Shown here in pieces: positions 17,896 to 28,988 of a stretch of 64,000 nucleotides of DNA (position 1 is the first letter of the stretch; every line of letters begins with the position of its first letter). Under the pieces are notes generated by a model that had not been told where the DNA came from, did not search any database, and worked only from the letters and a program-made list of their open reading frames with translations. The position numbers were made by a program, and so were the translations under genes. The DNA comes from Parasutterella secunda (GTDB lineage: Bacteria; Pseudomonadota; Gammaproteobacteria; Burkholderiales; Burkholderiaceae_F), in the NCBI RefSeq assembly GCF_016901835.1, contig NZ_JACJKX010000002.1, positions 124,001 through 188,000 of the forward strand. Reading direction: 5' to 3'.

Positions 17896-19029
17896 CTAAT
17901 TCAAAATAACCAAATCATCCCGATGGATCACTTCATCAAAGGCTTTGTGTCCGACTCTGTCTTCGATTTCCGAAGACTGACAACCGATGATTTTCTTTAA
18001 TTCTTCGGAAGAATAGTGACAAAGCCCGCGGGCAATTTCGCGACCTTCTTTCGTGAGAACGCTCACGGTATTACCGGCCTCAAAGTCTCCCTGAACCCCA
18101 ACGATGCCGACGGGCAGAATGCTACAACCGCCCGCCTTTTTAATGGCTTTTTCGCAACCTTCATCAACCGTCACACTGCCCATGATACGGGCGCCGAACG
18201 CCAACCAGCGTTTTCTGAATTGCAGTCTGTTTTCCTTCGAAACAAAAAGTGTTCCCACCTCCTCGCCTTCCAGAATCCGGCTGATTGCGTCTTTTTCTGA
18301 ACCGGAGGCAATCACCAGATTAATACCGGAAGTGGTGGCATTTTTTGCAGCCTGGATTTTGGTAAACATGCCGCCGGTTCCGACGCTGCTGCCCGCACCA
18401 CCCGCACTGGCTTCAATCTCTGCGGTGATTTCTTCAACCCTTGAGACGAGCTTGGCATCAGGGTGAGTTTGAGGATTGGCGGTATATAACCCATCCACAT
18501 CAGACAAAATGATCACCAAATCGGCATCGACAATGCTCGCCACCAGCGCACTCATGTTGTCGTTATCGCCGATTTTCAGTTCATCGAGTGCCACCACGTC
18601 ATTTTCATTGACGATAGGAATCACGCGTTGACGGAGCAATTCCATGAAGGTGTTTCTGGCATTGGTGTAGCGATGCCGATCGATCGTTTCCATTCGGGTC
18701 AGCAACACCTGTGCAACCACCTGTCCGTATTCTGCAAAGATTTTCTCGTAGGTATGCATCAAAATGCCCTGACCGACGGCCGCAGCAGCTTGCTTACCCG
18801 GAATCGTTTTCGGTTTTTCGGGCAATCCCAGACGATCGACACCGACTGCCACAGCGCCAGACGTCACCAAAATCATTTCTTTACCCTGGTTTTGCCAATC
18901 AGCCAACTCGCGGGCAAGCTTATCAATGCGAGCAAAGTCACATTTCCCGTTGGCATGGGTAATCGTGCTTGAACCCACTTTCACCACAATTCGCTTGGCA
19001 TTTTTTAAATCTTTGCGTTCTACTAACAT
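17896..19029 (-). CDS. proB: Glutamate 5-kinase
   Basis: A 377-residue enzyme that phosphorylates glutamate to start proline synthesis; usually feedback-inhibited by proline. The amino-acid kinase domain (about 8-260) opens with RIVVKVGSSTIT and holds GDNDNMSALVA and SDVDGLYT. A C-terminal PUA domain (about 275-365) is present, as in the long ProB type. The start at 19029 has a GGAA ribosome site; the in-frame ATG ten codons earlier has none. First gene of proB-proA and probably the SGNH gene. Confidence 0.96.
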   Translation of the reverse strand: MLVERKDLKNAKRIVVKVGSSTITHANGKCDFARIDKLARELADWQNQGKEMILVTSGAVAVGVDRLGLPEKPKTIPGKQAAAAVGQGILMHTYEKIFAEYGQVVAQVLLTRMETIDRHRYTNARNTFMELLRQRVIPIVNENDVVALDELKIGDNDNMSALVASIVDADLVIILSDVDGLYTANPQTHPDAKLVSRVEEITAEIEASAGGAGSSVGTGGMFTKIQAAKNATTSGINLVIASGSEKDAISRILEGEEVGTLFVSKENRLQFRKRWLAFGARIMGSVTVDEGCEKAIKKAGGCSILPVGIVGVQGDFEAGNTVSVLTKEGREIARGLCHYSSEELKKIIGCQSSEIEDRVGHKAFDEVIHRDDLVILN

Positions 19030-19137
19030 CTTGTCTATTCCGTTAAAGGGAATTTTCATTATACGTACTGAAAGTCAGCAAAGCCCCGACCGACAGGCCG
19101 AGGCTTGCGAAGTCATGAGTCCAGATCAAAAGATATA

Positions 19138-20304
19138 TCAGTTGTTGAGGAAATCATAAGCCACCTGAACATGCGTCATGGCTCCGTTAATGAGCGCATC
19201 TTCATCCACCTTAAAGCAACCGGAGTGTTGTGCATACACGGCATCGCAAGCGGGATTGCCCACACCGAAGAGAGCCATTACACCGGGTACCTTTTGCTGG
19301 TAGTAGGCAAAGTCTTCACCGCCCATCGTTACCGGATATTCGTACAAACTGTCCTCACCCAAAATCTTTTCGGCACTTTTACGCACGTTTCGAGCCAGTT
19401 TCACATCGTTAATCGTCGGCGGAACAAGTTCCTCATAGGTCAGCGTTGCGCTGCCGCGCATGGCTTTGGCGGTTTCTTCAACCACTCGCTTCATGGCTTG
19501 CGGGAATTGCGCACGCACTTCATTGCTGAAGCAACGGGTCGTACCCGTCAATTTTGCCGAGCCCGAGACAACGTTCCAGCGCGTACCGCCTTCAATGGTG
19601 CCCACTGTCAACACTGCAGTTTCTACCGGCGAGATTTCACGGCTGACAACTGTTTGCAGATTCTGAACGATCGCCGCACTCATCACGATGGCATCGGCAC
19701 AAAGGTGCGGTGTAGCCCCGTGCCCGCCCTTACCTTGCACGTGGATTTCAAAGCGATCGCCCGAAGCCATCGTTGCGCCTTCACGAACAGAAATTTTTCC
19801 GCTCGGTATATCTGACCATACGTGCATCCCGAAGGCAACATCCACGCCTTCAAGGGCACCTTCTTCAATCATGGCACTGGCCCCTTTTCCAATTTCTTCG
19901 GCAGGTTGAAAGGCACAGACAACGGTACCGCACAGCTCATCTTTGATTTCATTGAGCATGAGAGCGGCTGTCAGAAGCATCGAAATGTGGCAATCATGCC
20001 CGCAGGCATGCATGACGCCGGGATTTTTGCTGGCAAATTCATAACCGGTTTCTTCATTAACCGTCAAGGCATCGATATCGCCGCGAAGCAAGATGGTTTT
20101 ACCTGGCTTGGCGCCCTTGATCGTAGCCAACGTTCCTGTCTTCATCCCGCATTCACGCCAGTCAATACCGTGCTTATCCAACTCCTGACGAATATGTTCT
20201 GCGGTGCCGAATTCCTCGCCGCTCACCTCCGGATAAGCGTGAAACCAACGACGCTGTTCAATAAGATAGTCGTGATATTTTTTCCCAAGTGCCTGAATAT
20301 CCAT
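19138..20304 (-). CDS. M20D family amidohydrolase
   Basis: A 388-residue cytoplasmic enzyme of the aminoacylase/hippurate hydrolase group. Metal-site motifs HACGHDCHISM and PAEEIGKGA are present, and the lid carries a normal GGHGATPH. Near the end GGEDFAYY matches M20D enzymes. These hydrolyse N-acyl or N-aryl amino acids or small amides; substrate unknown. A GAAAGGAATTC ribosome site precedes the ATG. It follows a membrane transporter gene, with a terminator-like hairpin in the 58-base gap, so expression may be partly coupled to it. Unlike the secreted M20 enzyme at 620-2317, it has no signal peptide and an intact lid. Confidence 0.92.
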   Translation of the reverse strand: MDIQALGKKYHDYLIEQRRWFHAYPEVSGEEFGTAEHIRQELDKHGIDWRECGMKTGTLATIKGAKPGKTILLRGDIDALTVNEETGYEFASKNPGVMHACGHDCHISMLLTAALMLNEIKDELCGTVVCAFQPAEEIGKGASAMIEEGALEGVDVAFGMHVWSDIPSGKISVREGATMASGDRFEIHVQGKGGHGATPHLCADAIVMSAAIVQNLQTVVSREISPVETAVLTVGTIEGGTRWNVVSGSAKLTGTTRCFSNEVRAQFPQAMKRVVEETAKAMRGSATLTYEELVPPTINDVKLARNVRKSAEKILGEDSLYEYPVTMGGEDFAYYQQKVPGVMALFGVGNPACDAVYAQHSGCFKVDEDALINGAMTHVQVAYDFLNN

Positions 20305-20320
20305 TTTGAATTCCTTTCAA

Positions 20321-20354
20321 AAAACCGTCCGGAACACCCGATGGGCTTCCGGAC
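20321..20354 (-). terminator. Intergenic terminator/attenuator between transporter and M20D gene
   Basis: Perfect 8-base arms (GTCCGGAA, 20354-20347 with 20334-20327) read on the minus strand with a 12-base loop, followed by GG and six Ts. It lies between the transporter stop and the amidohydrolase ribosome site, so it would reduce read-through into the latter. Confidence 0.7.
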
Positions 20355-20362
20355 AAAAATCA

Positions 20363-21550
20363 TCAGAACAGGTTCACAAAGAAGCCTGCCAAAATCACTG
20401 AAGTAATCGTCACTGTCACGAAGCCGCCGATGATCATGGAGGGGAACATCTTGCTCATCAGAAATTCGTGCTCTTCCTTGGTTTTAGCCATCGCCTTGCA
20501 AGTCGACTCGGTAATAATGACATTAAACGGGAAACCGTACAGTGCAGTCAGACAGTTGCAAAAACTCAAGGGGAAGGACATCTTCATCACTTTAGCGGCC
20601 ACCCAGGCAAAAATTCCCATCCCCAACACACCGATCACAATCAAGAGAATCATCGGAACAATAATGCCCATCAACATCTCTGGCGTGCAGTCCTTTAATC
20701 CGTCGAAGACAAACATCGTCAACGCAAACATCAGGATGTTAAACGAATTGCAGCGATGCAAAATATCGGGTTCCAAAAATCCCAAAGAGCAGAAAACGAC
20801 ACCGAAAATCAAAGCCCAGACCGCTCCGCTGATACCGGTGAAGCCTCCCACCATCATCGACAGCCACGCCACCATACCGATTTTGGTGAGCATCACAATG
20901 GGGCTATTGAAAGATTCCGGCAAGGCCAACGGTCCGCGGCGGTTGTCAGAGGGTAAAGAGGTGACATTTTTAACAGCCGAGACCTCATCTTTTGAAACAC
21001 GCTGACCGGCACGGTATTCTTGCAACAGTTTGGCCCCTTCGGCTTTCATAAAGATAGCCGTCAAGGGATAACCGGCAAAACCCTGCACACAATACATCGT
21101 AATGGCAAAGACCGCAGCTGAAGTCAGACCGTGATCAATGGCTGCCTGTTGCATAATAGTGGCTGCCACAATGCCACCGGTAAGCGGCGGAAGACCTGCA
21201 ACAATGTAGGCCCAATCCATAAAAAGCGGGCAAAGCAGTAAGGCTAAAATACACATACCCGCCAGACCCACTAGGCACATAACCACAGTTTTCCATTGTT
21301 CCATCAGGGTCTTTAAACTGATGACCGTACCCATGTGAACGATCAGCAGATAAATGGCCAGTGTTGCCCCGAAGGGGGTTAAATAGGAATCTTTAACCAA
21401 GTCGTAGGGAATAACGGTCCAGTAACCGACAAGCAAAATACAGGCTGAGGCAAATACTGAAGGGACCCACGCTTTGGTCCAGGTCGAAATGAGTTCGCCG
21501 ATGATCACGACGAAACCGCAGATACAAAATGCAGCAAGAAAGTTATACAT
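20363..21550 (-). CDS. Uncharacterised membrane transporter
   Basis: A 395-residue polytopic membrane protein with about ten to eleven hydrophobic segments and one central hydrophilic loop (about residues 185-215). Two glycine-rich membrane stretches are visible (LPPLTGGIVAATIMQQAA and PSMIIGGFVTVTITSVIL). The two-halves layout with GG-containing re-entrant-like segments resembles GltS-type Na+/carboxylate symporters, but I do not recognise the family with confidence. It lies upstream of an M20D amidohydrolase on the same strand, suggesting that it imports the substrate of that enzyme. The 237-base region upstream (21551-21787) holds its promoter and the ihfB terminator. Confidence 0.7.
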   Translation of the reverse strand: MYNFLAAFCICGFVVIIGELISTWTKAWVPSVFASACILLVGYWTVIPYDLVKDSYLTPFGATLAIYLLIVHMGTVISLKTLMEQWKTVVMCLVGLAGMCILALLLCPLFMDWAYIVAGLPPLTGGIVAATIMQQAAIDHGLTSAAVFAITMYCVQGFAGYPLTAIFMKAEGAKLLQEYRAGQRVSKDEVSAVKNVTSLPSDNRRGPLALPESFNSPIVMLTKIGMVAWLSMMVGGFTGISGAVWALIFGVVFCSLGFLEPDILHRCNSFNILMFALTMFVFDGLKDCTPEMLMGIIVPMILLIVIGVLGMGIFAWVAAKVMKMSFPLSFCNCLTALYGFPFNVIITESTCKAMAKTKEEHEFLMSKMFPSMIIGGFVTVTITSVILAGFFVNLF

Positions 21551-21728
21551 AATAGGCTCTTTTCAAATCAGATCAGAGAAAGCATGCAAAAAAATACATA
21601 CCTTGTTTGATTATATTTAAGCGCCTATCCCTTGATTATCAGGCTTTCTAGAGTAATTGACTTAGTTGTTGAGAATTCCTAAGGAGCTTCACCTAGGAGA
21701 ATTTCACATGTGTGTTCGGATATGGAAA

Positions 21729-21756
21729 GGGGACTCCGAAAACAATCGGAATCCCC
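21729..21756 (-). terminator. Possible ihfB terminator
   Basis: 11-base arms with one mismatch (21756-21746 and 21739-21729) read on the minus strand, 31 bases after the ihfB stop. Only a CCTTTCC tail follows, so strength is uncertain. Confidence 0.5.
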
Positions 21757-21787
21757 GTTCTGAACTTAGGTTGACGTTAGGAAACGC

Positions 21788-22099
21788 TTAGGAGTTCGGC
21801 GTCGTATTATTGGCGTCTACCCGCAAACGCATCTCCTTGCCCGCCTTAAAGTGCGGCACATACTTTGCCGGCACCACCACACTCTCGCCGCTTTTGGGAT
21901 TGCGACCCACGCGCTCGGGGCGGTAGTTCAGGCAGAAGCTGCCGAACCCGCGGATTTCGATGCGGCTGCCGGTGGCCATGGCCAAAGTCATTGCATCGAG
22001 CACCGCCTTAACGGATTCGTCAACATCTCGCGCGGACAAACGCGCGCTTTTATTTGCGAGCCGTTCAATCAGCTCGGATTTCGTCATGGCAATAACCAT
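21788..22099 (-). CDS. ihfB: Integration host factor beta subunit
   Basis: A 103-residue DNA-bending protein of the HU/IHF family that pairs with IhfA. It has the SELIERLA start helix, the IEIRGFGSF strand and the DNA-intercalating arm with GRNPKSGE. The start at 22099 is supported by GGAG six bases upstream; an internal ATG four codons later lacks this. It lies 12 bases after the rpsA stop, giving the conserved cmk-rpsA-ihfB order of proteobacteria. lapA/lapB, which often follow, are elsewhere. Confidence 0.95.
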   Translation of the reverse strand: MVIAMTKSELIERLANKSARLSARDVDESVKAVLDAMTLAMATGSRIEIRGFGSFCLNYRPERVGRNPKSGESVVVPAKYVPHFKAGKEMRLRVDANNTTPNS

Positions 22100-22111
22100 G
22101 CCTATCTCCGA

Positions 22112-23806
<1,695 letters not shown>

Positions 23807-23917
23807 GTGTAAATATAAATATCAGTACTTTTGTGCAAACACAAAAAGCACCGGGTTAGAAAACCGGGCCGGCCCCATTGCCGGTTTGCCGGGCGAGTCG
23901 ACGACAGGCGTCACACT

Positions 23918-24574
23918 CTATCGGGTAAGCTCCCGGTACCACTGAAGGACCTGAGCTACCGTTGCTTCGATTGTCAACTCGGATGAGTCGAGAATCTTGG
24001 CATCTTTTGCGGGCGCAAGAGGACACACGGGTCGCTGCATATCACGGCGATCACGTTCCTCCAGATCCCGGGTAAGGGTGTCGATATTAGCAACAATTCC
24101 TTTTTCTTTCAACTGATTAAAGCGTCTTTGTGCACGAGCCTGAGCGCTCGCGGTTAAAAACACTTTAAGGGGCGCATCGGGAAAAATCACGCTACCCATA
24201 TCGCGGCCATCAGCGACGAGGCCCGGCTCACGGCGTGCCCTTTTCTGAACATCGAGCAGTGCGGCCCGAACCTTGGGCAAAGCAGCAACTTTACTGGCTG
24301 CCACTCCCACCTCTTCGGCACGGATCTTATCGGTCACATCCTCGTCGTCCAGAAAAATTCGTCCTGATTCAAATCGCGGAGCCAAAGCGCCGGCAAGCTC
24401 TCCGAGTACCTCTTCGTTGCCCAAATCGGCGTTTTCTTTAAGAGCCTTATAGGCACTCAGACGATATAACGCTCCGCTGTCTAAATAGTCAAAACCTAAG
24501 GCTGCGGCTACACGGGAAGCCACCGTACCTTTTCCTGAGGCCGTCGGCCCATCTATCGTAATTACCGGAATCAT
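23918..24574 (-). CDS. cmk: Cytidylate kinase
   Basis: A 218-residue NMP kinase that converts CMP/dCMP to the diphosphates. P-loop GPTASGKGT near the N-terminus, then FDYLDSGALYR, GRDMGSVIFPDAPLKVFLTA, and a late RDRRDMQRPVCPL lid. The start at 24574 (MIPVITIDG) is colinear with other Cmk proteins. An in-frame ATG at 24622, seven bases after the gyrA stop, would add sixteen residues and could be used by coupling to gyrA. Operon gyrA-cmk-rpsA-ihfB is plausible; serC, pheA and aroA, which often lie between gyrA and cmk, are absent. Confidence 0.94.
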   Translation of the reverse strand: MIPVITIDGPTASGKGTVASRVAAALGFDYLDSGALYRLSAYKALKENADLGNEEVLGELAGALAPRFESGRIFLDDEDVTDKIRAEEVGVAASKVAALPKVRAALLDVQKRARREPGLVADGRDMGSVIFPDAPLKVFLTASAQARAQRRFNQLKEKGIVANIDTLTRDLEERDRRDMQRPVCPLAPAKDAKILDSSELTIEATVAQVLQWYRELTR

Positions 24575-24628
24575 TTTCTCGTTTGGATAAAAAGAGCTCT
24601 CCTGACTGACAGAAGAGCTCATGAAGTA

Positions 24629-27352
24629 TTAATTGTCCTGGGGTTGCACTTCAGGCACTTCGGTTTGAACCGTCGAGGCTTGGAGGGCTTCAGAAGCCTC
24701 CTTTTCTTCCTCAGCCTTATCTTCTTCCACATCCTTTTCAGCAATGCGCTGCACTGCCACGAGACTGTCGTCCTTCAATCCGATCAACGTCACCCCTTGA
24801 GTGGCGCGCTTTAAGACCGAGATATCGGCTACCGGCGTACGAACAATCTTGCCCTTTTGTGTCAGAAGCATCACTTCATCGGCCTCATCCACCAAAGTGG
24901 CCGCCACCACCTTGCCGTTGCGCTCTGATGTTTGAATCGCAATCATACCTTTGGTACCACGGCCGTGGCGCGTGTACTCAATAACGGGGGTGCGCTTACC
25001 GAAACCGTTTTCGGTTGCCGTAAGAACCGTCTGCTCTTCGCTGTCGGCAACAAGCATGGCAATCACCTTCTGACCCTCATCGAGTGCCATACCTCGCACG
25101 CCACGAGCCTTGCGGCTTAAAACACGGACATCGGTTTCACTGAAACGAACCGCTTTACCGGCATCGGAAAAGAGCATGACATCGTGCTCGCCGTCGGTAA
25201 TGGCCACACCGATCAGGTGATCACCCTCATCGAGCATAGCGGCATTGAGTCCGGAACGACGGACATTTGCAAAGTCCTTCAGCGGAGTCTTTTTCACCAC
25301 ACCGTTGGCTGTAGCCATAAAGACAAAGTGCTGATCATCAAAGTCTTTGATCGGCAACACAACCGTGATGCGCTCGCCTTCAGCCAAGGGAACGGAATTG
25401 ATAATGGGACGACCCTTGGACGTACGAGAGCCCTCAGGCAACGCATAGACATCCAAACAATAAACACGGCCGAAATCAGAGAAGCACAAAATACGATCAT
25501 GCGAATTGGCGATAAAGAGCTGATCGATCATATCGCCTTCTTTCATGGTTGCGGCCTTCTTACCCTGTCCGCCTCGACGTTGAGCCTGATAGTCGGATAA
25601 CTGCTGACTCTTAATGTAGCCGTCACGCGTCATGGTCACCACCATTTCGCGGCGCGGAATCAAATCTCGCGGATCAAAGTTGGGGTCACCGGTCGGATCA
25701 ATTTCCGAACGACGGTCATCGCCGTACTCATTTTTAATTTCAATGAGATCGTCTTCAATAATCTGGCGGACACGATCGGGTTTAGCAAGGATATCCAGAA
25801 GGTCAGCAATCACTTCGACCACACTCTTATATTCCTGAATGATCTTGTCTTGTTCCAAACCGGTCAAGCGTTGCAGGCGCATCTGCAAAATGTTATCGGC
25901 TTGCGTTTCGGTAAGGTAATACAAACCGTCGGCTCGAAGACCGAAGGCTTCATCCAAACCTTCCGGGCGGAAGTCGGAGCGATGTTCTCCCGCTCGATTT
26001 AAAAGCTCTCCTACCAAAGCGGAATTCCAACCGCGGCTCATCAAACCGGTTTTGGCGACATCGGGTGTGGGCGCCGAGCGAATGATCGCCAGAAAATCGT
26101 CAATATTAGCCAACGCCACCGCAAGACCTTCCAAAATGTGACCGCGAGCACGGTTTTCTTTCAGGTCAAAAAGGCAACGGCGGGTCACCACCTCGCGGCG
26201 GTGCATCAAAAAGACTTCAATAATCTGCTTTAAATTCAACAGCTGGGGTTGACCGTCAACCAGGGCCACCATGTTGATGCCGAAGGAGTCCTGCAGCTGC
26301 GTGAGTTTGTAGAGGTTATTGAGCACCACATCGGCCACAACGCCTGCCTTCAGGTCAATCACTACGCGCACACCGTCTTTATCGGTTTCATCGCGAAGAT
26401 CGGAAATCCCTTCAATCTTTTTCTCGTTGATCAAATGCGCAATGCTTTCGACCAACACACGCTTATTGACCTGATACGGAATTTCATCGACCACAATACG
26501 CGTGCGGCGGCCATGATCGAATTCTTCGTAGTGCGTTTTGGCGCGCATGAGCACACGACCGCGCCCCGTACGATAGCCTTCAATCACACCCTTTAAACCG
26601 AAAATGGTTCCCCCTGTGGGGAAGTCAGGGGCCGGCACAAACTTAATCAAATCATCAACCGTAGCATCGGGGTGATTTAACAAATGCACGCAGGCATCAA
26701 TGGATTCGCGCAGGTTATGCGGAGGAATGTTGGTTGCCATACCGACAGCGATACCGGCACTGCCGTTAATGAGCAGATGCGGCAAACGGGTGGGGAGTAC
26801 TGTCGGTTCTTTTTCCGTGTTGTCGTAATTGGGAATAAAGTCAACCGTGTCCTTGCGAATGTCGGCAAGCATTTCACCGGCCAACTTCTGCAACTTCACT
26901 TCGGTGTAACGCATAGCAGCTGCAGAGTCGCCGTCGAGACTGCCGAAGTTACCCTGACCGTAAACGAGTGGATAACGAAGCGAGAAGGGCTGAGCCATAC
27001 GAACGATCGTATCGTAAGCAGCCGTATCTCCGTGCGGGTGATACTTACCGATCACATCCCCGACCACACGGGCTGACTTCTTGGTCGGACGCGAATACGT
27101 GTTACCCATCTGCTCCATGGCGTAGAGCACACGGCGGTGTACGGGCTTGAGGCCATCACGGGCATCAGGCAGCGCACGCCCCACAATCACACTCATGGCG
27201 TAATCCAGATACGCCCGCTTCATTTCCGTCTCAAGCGAAACGGGCAAAAGCTCTTGAGCGATGTTTAACATGGAACCCGGGACATTGGATTCAGTTGATT
27301 CTTCAGACGCAACGTTCTCTTCGTTATTCTTAATATCTTCGTTATCAGACAT
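24629..27352 (-). CDS. gyrA: DNA gyrase subunit A
   Basis: A 907-residue type II topoisomerase subunit that cuts and rejoins DNA while GyrB supplies ATP hydrolysis. The catalytic tyrosine is in MRYTEV (Y149). The quinolone-determining region reads [11 protein letters not shown]: Thr at the E. coli Ser83 position and Asp at 87, both common in wild-type betaproteobacteria. Six beta-propeller blades with a QRRGGQGK GyrA box make the C-terminal half. Relative to E. coli there is an acidic N-terminal extension of about 27 residues and an acidic Glu-rich tail. An internal ATG at 27271 would remove the extension, but it has no better ribosome site. Confidence 0.96.
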   Translation of the reverse strand: MSDNEDIKNNEENVASEESTESNVPGSMLNIAQELLPVSLETEMKRAYLDYAMSVIVGRALPDARDGLKPVHRRVLYAMEQMGNTYSRPTKKSARVVGDVIGKYHPHGDTAAYDTIVRMAQPFSLRYPLVYGQGNFGSLDGDSAAAMRYTEVKLQKLAGEMLADIRKDTVDFIPNYDNTEKEPTVLPTRLPHLLINGSAGIAVGMATNIPPHNLRESIDACVHLLNHPDATVDDLIKFVPAPDFPTGGTIFGLKGVIEGYRTGRGRVLMRAKTHYEEFDHGRRTRIVVDEIPYQVNKRVLVESIAHLINEKKIEGISDLRDETDKDGVRVVIDLKAGVVADVVLNNLYKLTQLQDSFGINMVALVDGQPQLLNLKQIIEVFLMHRREVVTRRCLFDLKENRARGHILEGLAVALANIDDFLAIIRSAPTPDVAKTGLMSRGWNSALVGELLNRAGEHRSDFRPEGLDEAFGLRADGLYYLTETQADNILQMRLQRLTGLEQDKIIQEYKSVVEVIADLLDILAKPDRVRQIIEDDLIEIKNEYGDDRRSEIDPTGDPNFDPRDLIPRREMVVTMTRDGYIKSQQLSDYQAQRRGGQGKKAATMKEGDMIDQLFIANSHDRILCFSDFGRVYCLDVYALPEGSRTSKGRPIINSVPLAEGERITVVLPIKDFDDQHFVFMATANGVVKKTPLKDFANVRRSGLNAAMLDEGDHLIGVAITDGEHDVMLFSDAGKAVRFSETDVRVLSRKARGVRGMALDEGQKVIAMLVADSEEQTVLTATENGFGKRTPVIEYTRHGRGTKGMIAIQTSERNGKVVAATLVDEADEVMLLTQKGKIVRTPVADISVLKRATQGVTLIGLKDDSLVAVQRIAEKDVEEDKAEEEKEASEALQASTVQTEVPEVQPQDN

Positions 27353-27568
27353 CGATTGACAATCCATCTTTGAAATTTTTAATCTGTTGATTTTATCAGG
27401 AATTTTTCAAAAATGCGCAGGTTAAAAGTCTTATTTTTCTTTTATTTTTCAATGAGTTACTCAATATCAACCTGACAATGATTCTAAAAGTCCGATGATT
27501 GACCAGAATTAGCTCCTCTAAGGCTACAATTTGGATTGATTCTTGACTGCTCAACAAAAAGGGTTTTT

Positions 27569-28879
27569 ATGCGAGTTCAAACCATTATCGAGGCCGGTTG
27601 GGTCATGCCCATGACCGACAAAGAAACGGTGCTGCCGCACCACAGCGTGCTCATCAACGACGGAAAAATCGTAGGTGTTGTTCCGACCGAAGAGGCCGGT
27701 GCAATCCAAGCCGACGAAATCGTGCGGTTACCCGATCACATTATCCTGCCCGGCTTTGTTAATGCTCACACTCATGCTCCGATGCACCTTTTGCGCGGCA
27801 TGGGGGCCGATTTGCCGTTGATGGACTGGCTGCAGACGAAGATTTGGCCGGCTGAAGGTAAGTTAATGAGTCCTGAGTTCTGTTACGAAGGCTCCCTGGT
27901 GGCAGGCGCCGAAATGATTGAATCAGGCATTACCTGCGCAAGCGATCATTATTTTTTCAGTGAAGATGTGGCTCGGGGCTTAACTCAAGCGGGCTTGAAG
28001 TGTTCCGTCTCCGGCATTGTGATCGGTTTTCCTTCCGCGATGGCAAAAAACACGGATGAGTACATTGCCTGCGCCGAAGCTTTGTTCGAACGTTTCCAAG
28101 ATAACCGTCATGTGAGGGTTACCGTCGGCCCTCACGCCCCTTACACGGTCGATGATGAGGGCCTGATTAAGGTGCGAGAACTCGCCCTAAAACACAATGC
28201 ATACATTCACATGCACGTGGATGAAACACAATCGGAAATCGAAGGCTCACTCAAACAATACGGCATGCGACCGATTCAACGCCTCGAAAAACTGGGGCTT
28301 TTAAACGAACGGTTTATTTCCGTTCATACCGTTCATGCCGATGACAGTGAGCTTGCGCTTTTAGCTCGTGCCGGAGCGAGCACCGTACACTGCCCGTGCT
28401 CCAACCTGAAATTAGCCAGCGGTTTTTCACCCGTTGCCAAGATGATGGCAATGGGCATTAACGTAGCCATGGGCACCGACGGTGTAGCCAGTAACGACAA
28501 GGTGGATCTCTTGGGCGAGACGCGGCTCGCAGCCATGCTCGGCAAAGCGGTCTGTCAGGACACTACAAAGATGAAAGTGGGCGATATGCTTTATGCTGCC
28601 ACGATGGGCGGGGCCAAAGCATTGGGTTGGAATGACCGGATCGGATCGATTGAAAAGGGCAAAGACGCCGACGTGATCGCCATCGACTTGGGCAATGTGG
28701 ACACACTGCCCATCTACGACCCGGCCTCACAACTGCTCTACAGTGCCGGACGCGAAGACATTACCCACATTTGGGTGGACGGCAAGCTTGTTGTCAAAAA
28801 ACAACAATCCGTAGGGTTACAACCGCTCACAAGAGAAAATGCACAGAAGATAACAAAAACGTGGCAGAATAGAATTTAG
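27569..28879 (+). CDS. TRZ/ATZ-type amidohydrolase, likely MTA/SAH deaminase
   Basis: A 436-residue amidohydrolase-superfamily enzyme. Metal motifs are NAHTHAPMHLLRG, a HMHVDET strand, HTVHADDSE and the final GTDGVASND. Best matched to 5-methylthioadenosine/S-adenosylhomocysteine deaminases (MtaD), which convert those adenosine thioethers to inosine forms; other aminohydrolases of purines or triazines are close. The start at 27569 has AAAGGG upstream; an earlier in-frame start adds eleven residues. Gene order next to ompA and gyrA recurs in Burkholderiales. Cytoplasmic. Confidence 0.85.
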   Translation: MRVQTIIEAGWVMPMTDKETVLPHHSVLINDGKIVGVVPTEEAGAIQADEIVRLPDHIILPGFVNAHTHAPMHLLRGMGADLPLMDWLQTKIWPAEGKLMSPEFCYEGSLVAGAEMIESGITCASDHYFFSEDVARGLTQAGLKCSVSGIVIGFPSAMAKNTDEYIACAEALFERFQDNRHVRVTVGPHAPYTVDDEGLIKVRELALKHNAYIHMHVDETQSEIEGSLKQYGMRPIQRLEKLGLLNERFISVHTVHADDSELALLARAGASTVHCPCSNLKLASGFSPVAKMMAMGINVAMGTDGVASNDKVDLLGETRLAAMLGKAVCQDTTKMKVGDMLYAATMGGAKALGWNDRIGSIEKGKDADVIAIDLGNVDTLPIYDPASQLLYSAGREDITHIWVDGKLVVKKQQSVGLQPLTRENAQKITKTWQNRI

Positions 28880-28888
28880 TTTCTGTCA

Positions 28889-28926
28889 GTGTCCCCAAAA
28901 AGCCACTCGCGAGGGCGGTGGGACAC
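28889..28926 (+). other. Hairpin in the ompA leader
   Basis: GTGTCCC (28889-28895) pairs with GGGACAC (28920-28926), with an inner GCC/GGC pairing possible. It lies 10 bases after the mtaD-like stop and 63 bases before the ompA ATG. No T tract follows, so it is more likely a structured 5' untranslated region than a terminator. Confidence 0.4.
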
Positions 28927-28988
28927 CGCTAAGACGTGTGCGGTCGTCTGTTGTTCACCGCAAAAAATCCAATTGGAGAATTTGTATT

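Noticed and set aside
19105-19815. A 236-codon plus-strand open frame
   Set aside because: Antisense to the M20D amidohydrolase, which has all its metal motifs. No independent support.
27000-27080. GyrA Thr at the Ser83-equivalent as quinolone resistance
   Set aside because: Thr at this place is the wild-type state in many betaproteobacteria, and Asp at 87 is unchanged.
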